Assembly: GCA_945938205.1 (NCBI GenBank)
Contig: CAMEUL010000048.1
Span: 1-8,919 of the forward strand
Source of the DNA: an uncultured Traorella sp.
Lineage (GTDB): Bacteria > Bacillota_I > Bacilli_A > Erysipelotrichales > Erysipelotrichaceae
Direction of reading: 5' to 3'
Length of the DNA stretch: 8,919 nucleotides
The notes under the pieces are model-generated. The model made no database searches and was not told where the DNA came from. It saw nothing but the letters and a program-made list of their open reading frames with translations. Both the position numbers and the translations under genes were made by a program. Below are positions 6,359-8,919 of the stretch, in pieces. The number at the start of each line of letters is the position of its first letter. Position 1 is the first letter of the stretch.

Positions 6359-6385
6359 TTAGCACTAAAAAGATAAGAGTGCTAA
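6359..6385 (+). promoter_or_regulatory. CIRCE operator (HrcA binding site) of htpG
   Basis: The left arm TTAGCACTA and right arm GAGTGCTAA are separated by exactly 9 bases. This matches the CIRCE consensus TTAGCACTC-N9-GAGTGCTAA with one mismatch, the last base of the left arm. CIRCE is the site of the heat-shock repressor HrcA, usually found before groES-groEL and hrcA-dnaK. Here it lies between the promoter and the ribosome site of htpG, so htpG should be induced when HrcA inactivates on heat or protein damage. Confidence 0.93.
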
Positions 6386-6396
6386 CGGAGGTTATG

Positions 6397-8289
6397 ATGA
6401 GCAGAAATAAACAATTCAAAGCAGAATCAAAACGATTATTGGATCTAATGATCAATTCTATTTATACGCACAAAGAAATCTTTTTGCGAGAACTGATTTC
6501 AAATGCCAGTGATGCGATCGACAAACTGAATTATCTTTCTTTAAATGAAGAAGGCATCAATCGTGATGATCTGAAAATCAATATTAGCTGTGACAGCGAA
6601 AACAAAACGATTGTAATTAGCGATAATGGTATCGGGATGAATGAAAGCGAACTGGAAGAAAATCTGGGTACTATTGCTAAGAGTGGTTCTTTAGCTTTCA
6701 AGAAGGAATTAGAAGAAGACAAGAAAGACGATGTTGATATCATTGGTCAGTTTGGGGTAGGTTTCTATGCAGCTTTCATGGTAGCCAAGGAAGTAGTTGT
6801 GGAAAGTAAAAAGTATAATGAAGAAAAAGCCTATCGCTGGGTGAGTGACGGAAGCAATGGATATCACATAGATGAATGTGACAAAGCCACTCGCGGTACA
6901 ACGATTACTTTGTATCTGAAAGAAGATACAAAAGATGAAAACTATTCAGATTTCGCCAATCAGTCCAAAATTGAAATGCTGGTGAAAAAATATTCCGATT
7001 ACATCCGTTATCCAATTACGATGATGGTCTCCAAATATGAAGGAGAAGGGGATGACAAGAAACTAGTCGTTGAAGAAAAAACACTGAATTCTATGATTCC
7101 TTTATGGAAAAGAAAAAAATCAGAAATCAAAGATGAAGAATACAATGATTTCTATAAAAACAAATTCAATGATTATGCAGATCCTTTAAAAGTCATTCAT
7201 ACGCATGTGGAAGGTGCTGTCACCTTTGACAGTCTGCTCTATATTCCAAGCCATGCACCTTATAACTATTATTCTCAGGATTATGAAAAAGGATTGCAGC
7301 TTTATTCCAGTGGTGTCTTCATCATGGACAAGGCCAGTGATCTGATTCCGGAACACTTCCGCTTTGTTCGAGGATTGGTGGACAGCCAGGACCTCAGTTT
7401 GAATATTTCACGAGAAATGCTCCAGCACGACCGTCAGCTGAAAGTGATGGCCAACAAGATTGAAAAGAAAATTCAGTCAGAACTGAAAAAGATGTTGGAA
7501 AAAGACCGTGAAGAATATGAGAAGTTCTGGAGTGTCTTTGGGCTTCAGCTTAAATACGGTGTCTACAATGATTTTGGTGCTCATAAAGAATTGCTGCAGG
7601 ATCTTCTGTTATTTACCAGCAGCAAGGAAAAGAAACTGGTGACACTGAAAGAATATGTGGACAATATGAAAGAAGGACAGGATGTCATTTATTTTGCCAG
7701 TGGTGAAGATGTTGACAAGATCGACAAACTGCCTGCCTGTGAAATGGTTAAAGACAAAGGCTATGAAATCCTGTATCTCTGTGACAACGTCGATGAATTT
7801 GCTCTTCAGGTCATGATGGAATACGAAGGCAAGAAGTTCAAGAATGTTTCACAGGGTGATCTGAATCTTGAAAGTGAAGAAGAAAAGAAAGAAATCGAAG
7901 AAAAGAAAGAAGAAAATAAAGATCTTTTGGAAACTTTGAAAGATGCCTTAAAAGATAAAGTCAGCGATGTTAAACTGTCTACACGTTTGAAATCTCATCC
8001 GGTTTGCTTGAGTGCCGATGAAGGTATCAGCTTTGAAATGGAAAAAGTGCTTTCTCAGATGCCGGAAGGAAATCCATATGGCATGAAGGCCACACGAATT
8101 TTGGAAATCAATCCAAATCATCCAATCTTCAATGCACTTACAAGTCTTTACAAAAAAGACCAAACAAAGATCACGAAATATGCTTCTCTTCTTTATGATC
8201 AGGCATTGCTGATCGAAGGCTTTGATTTGGAAGATCCAATGGCCTTCTCCAATGCTATTTGTGAACTGATGGTTGAAGCTAGCAAGTAA
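6397..8289 (+). CDS. htpG: Molecular chaperone HtpG (bacterial Hsp90)
   Basis: HtpG is the cytoplasmic, homodimeric ATP-dependent Hsp90 chaperone. The 630-residue protein has the N-terminal GHKL ATPase domain: ELISNASDAIDKL with Asn36 and Asp40, DNGIGM with Asp76, the lid GTIAKSG (91-97) and GQFGVGFYAAF (117-127). The middle domain follows, with the catalytic-loop arginine Arg339 in NISREMLQ. A charged Glu/Lys-rich stretch near 490-512 leads into the C-terminal dimerisation domain. The cytosolic eukaryotic MEEVD tail is absent, as expected. Length is normal for the family. I chose ATG 6397 because GGAGG (6387-6391) lies 5 bases before it and the protein then begins MSRNKQFKAES like other HtpGs. 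A second ATG directly before it (6394) is too close to the ribosome site, and the longer in-frame start at 6343 would place the CIRCE operator inside the coding region. It is a single-gene unit with its own terminator. Confidence 0.97.
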   Translation: MSRNKQFKAESKRLLDLMINSIYTHKEIFLRELISNASDAIDKLNYLSLNEEGINRDDLKINISCDSENKTIVISDNGIGMNESELEENLGTIAKSGSLAFKKELEEDKKDDVDIIGQFGVGFYAAFMVAKEVVVESKKYNEEKAYRWVSDGSNGYHIDECDKATRGTTITLYLKEDTKDENYSDFANQSKIEMLVKKYSDYIRYPITMMVSKYEGEGDDKKLVVEEKTLNSMIPLWKRKKSEIKDEEYNDFYKNKFNDYADPLKVIHTHVEGAVTFDSLLYIPSHAPYNYYSQDYEKGLQLYSSGVFIMDKASDLIPEHFRFVRGLVDSQDLSLNISREMLQHDRQLKVMANKIEKKIQSELKKMLEKDREEYEKFWSVFGLQLKYGVYNDFGAHKELLQDLLLFTSSKEKKLVTLKEYVDNMKEGQDVIYFASGEDVDKIDKLPACEMVKDKGYEILYLCDNVDEFALQVMMEYEGKKFKNVSQGDLNLESEEEKKEIEEKKEENKDLLETLKDALKDKVSDVKLSTRLKSHPVCLSADEGISFEMEKVLSQMPEGNPYGMKATRILEINPNHPIFNALTSLYKKDQTKITKYASLLYDQALLIEGFDLEDPMAFSNAICELMVEASK

Positions 8290-8316
8290 GACATGGAACA
8301 CCATGTCTTTTCTTTT
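8288..8316 (+). terminator. Terminator of htpG
   Basis: AAGACATGG (8288-8296) pairs perfectly with CCATGTCTT (8301-8309) around an AACA loop, followed by TTTTCTTTT. The 5' arm begins within the htpG stop codon. Confidence 0.88.
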
Positions 8317-8346
8317 GGGCATATCAGTAGGTTTTCACGAGGTAAG

Positions 8347-8355
8347 TGTTAGAAT
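8347..8355 (+). promoter_or_regulatory. Candidate extended -10 promoter of tpx
   Basis: TGTTAGAAT is an extended -10 (TGn plus TAGAAT) 26 bases before the tpx ATG. No strong -35 is present; TAGGTT at 8328-8333 is the nearest, at 16 bp. TATACT at 8361-8366 is another possible -10, but it would leave a very short leader. I see no clear PerR box. Confidence 0.4.
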
Positions 8356-8381
8356 GAAGGTATACTCGAAAGGAGAAAAAA

Positions 8382-8864
8382 ATGCAAGTGAAATTTAATG
8401 GGGTTCTTACACCCCTGAGTGCACCGATTCATGTGAAAGATCGCATCGATGAATTTGTTGTGGTGGATCAGGACATGAATGAAATTAAAAGTACTCAATT
8501 AACAGGAAAAAAACTTTATCTGACACTGCCAAGTGTAGATACATCTGTATGTTCTCTGGAACTTTCCAAATTTGTGGAACTGGTGAAAGATTTCGATATT
8601 ACGGTATTGGCCATCTCAATGGATCTGCCATTTGCCCTGAACCGCTGGTGTCAGGACCATGCTTCCGGAAATGTTGTGGCAGTGAGTGATTTCAGATATC
8701 ATGATTTTGCAGATGTGAGCGGTCTCTTCATGCCGTCAATTGGTTTGTTTTCCCGAAGTGTTCTTCTTGTTGATGAACATGACATTGTCCAGTATATGGA
8801 AATCGTGGATGATGTTTCCCAGGAACCTGATTATGAAGAAGTCGTAAGAATCATTCGTATGTAG
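8382..8864 (+). CDS. tpx: Thiol peroxidase, Tpx-type peroxiredoxin
   Basis: Tpx reduces hydrogen peroxide and organic peroxides in the cytoplasm, and is normally recycled by thioredoxin. The 160-residue length is close to the family norm. The peroxidatic Cys57 sits in PSVDTSVCSLELSKF (50-64), with Thr54 of the active site. The resolving Cys90 is in LPFALNRWC (82-90), the spacing expected for the atypical two-cysteine Tpx type (Cys61 and Cys95 in E. coli). Arg125 in FSRSVLLVD (123-131) corresponds to the conserved active-site arginine. AAAGGAG (8369-8375) lies 6 bases before the ATG. The gene follows the htpG terminator and probably has its own promoter. In an anaerobic or microaerophilic host it would protect iron-sulphur enzymes such as the aconitase and MutY encoded nearby, but that link is inference. 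Confidence 0.95.
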   Translation: MQVKFNGVLTPLSAPIHVKDRIDEFVVVDQDMNEIKSTQLTGKKLYLTLPSVDTSVCSLELSKFVELVKDFDITVLAISMDLPFALNRWCQDHASGNVVAVSDFRYHDFADVSGLFMPSIGLFSRSVLLVDEHDIVQYMEIVDDVSQEPDYEEVVRIIRM

Positions 8865-8878
8865 GAGGCTGTAACGAA

Positions 8879-8911
8879 ATAGAAAAATTTCGAAGATGAA
8901 ATTCATTCTAT
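8879..8911. other. AT-rich hairpin after tpx
   Basis: ATAGAA (8879-8884) and AATTTC (8886-8891) pair with GAAATT (8898-8903) and TTCTAT (8906-8911) around a 6-base loop, with a small internal loop (A opposite CA). No T run is visible before the window ends, so it cannot be called a terminator. An alternative smaller hairpin, CGAAAT with ATTTCG (8875-8892), uses the same bases. Confidence 0.3.
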
Positions 8912-8919
8912 AGAGGTTA

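Noticed and set aside
6343..6396. Longer htpG start at 6343
   Set aside because: It would begin inside the -10 region of the promoter and translate the CIRCE operator; the ribosome site and family N-terminus support 6397.
7948..8322. 124-codon open frame on the minus strand
   Set aside because: It runs opposite the conserved C-terminal part of htpG and through its terminator, with no recognisable domain.
8863..8898. AGGAGG overlapping the tpx stop as a ribosome site for another gene
   Set aside because: The nearest ATG (8896) is 27 bases away and its frame stops after four more codons. No GTG or TTG start is at a usable distance.
1..8919. CRISPR array, tRNA, rRNA, insertion sequence or phage genes
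   Set aside because: No regularly spaced repeats, tRNA-like folds, transposase or phage motifs were seen on either strand; genes are housekeeping with uniform composition.

Overview
The window is AT-rich chromosomal DNA from a low-GC Gram-positive bacterium. Strong AGGAGG-type ribosome sites, TTGNNN-N16/17-TATAAT and extended -10 promoters, a CIRCE heat-shock operator and U-tailed hairpin terminators all point to Bacillota. The gut Erysipelotrichales-type anaerobes are a plausible home, but that is inference from protein style; no rRNA or other species marker is present.

Layout, left to right. (1) 42-1341, plus strand: a 94-residue protein that looks like the C-terminal glycyl-radical end of anaerobic ribonucleotide reductase (NrdD) standing alone, then mutY (adenine glycosylase). 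A small hairpin between them also carries the mutY ribosome site. (2) 1342-1494: short gene-free gap with a bidirectional terminator shared by the convergent mutY and aconitase genes. (3) 1495-5714: the oxidative branch of the citric acid cycle. Aconitase is on the minus strand; citrate synthase and NAD-type isocitrate dehydrogenase are on the plus strand, with divergent promoters packed into about 100 bp. Together the three would turn oxaloacetate and acetyl-CoA into 2-oxoglutarate, most likely for glutamate synthesis. (4) 5792-6244: a small lipoprotein of unknown function, closed by two tandem terminators. (5) 6397-8289: htpG (Hsp90) under a near-perfect CIRCE operator. (6) 8382-8864: tpx thiol peroxidase. 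(7) 8865-8919: end of the window, with an AT-rich hairpin and no gene seen.

The most notable point is that citrate synthase is broken. About 32 codons, including the conserved first catalytic histidine, are missing at 4190-4192, and the reading frame changes there. The rest of the protein is intact in the second frame. Short ATTGG repeats lie at the junction, as expected for a slippage deletion. Aconitase and isocitrate dehydrogenase look complete, so if the lesion is real and not an assembly error, this strain may be unable to make citrate and may need glutamate or citrate from outside.

I found no defence system, mobile element, CRISPR array, tRNA or rRNA. Apart from the small NrdD-like protein and the lesion, the window is largely ordinary housekeeping.
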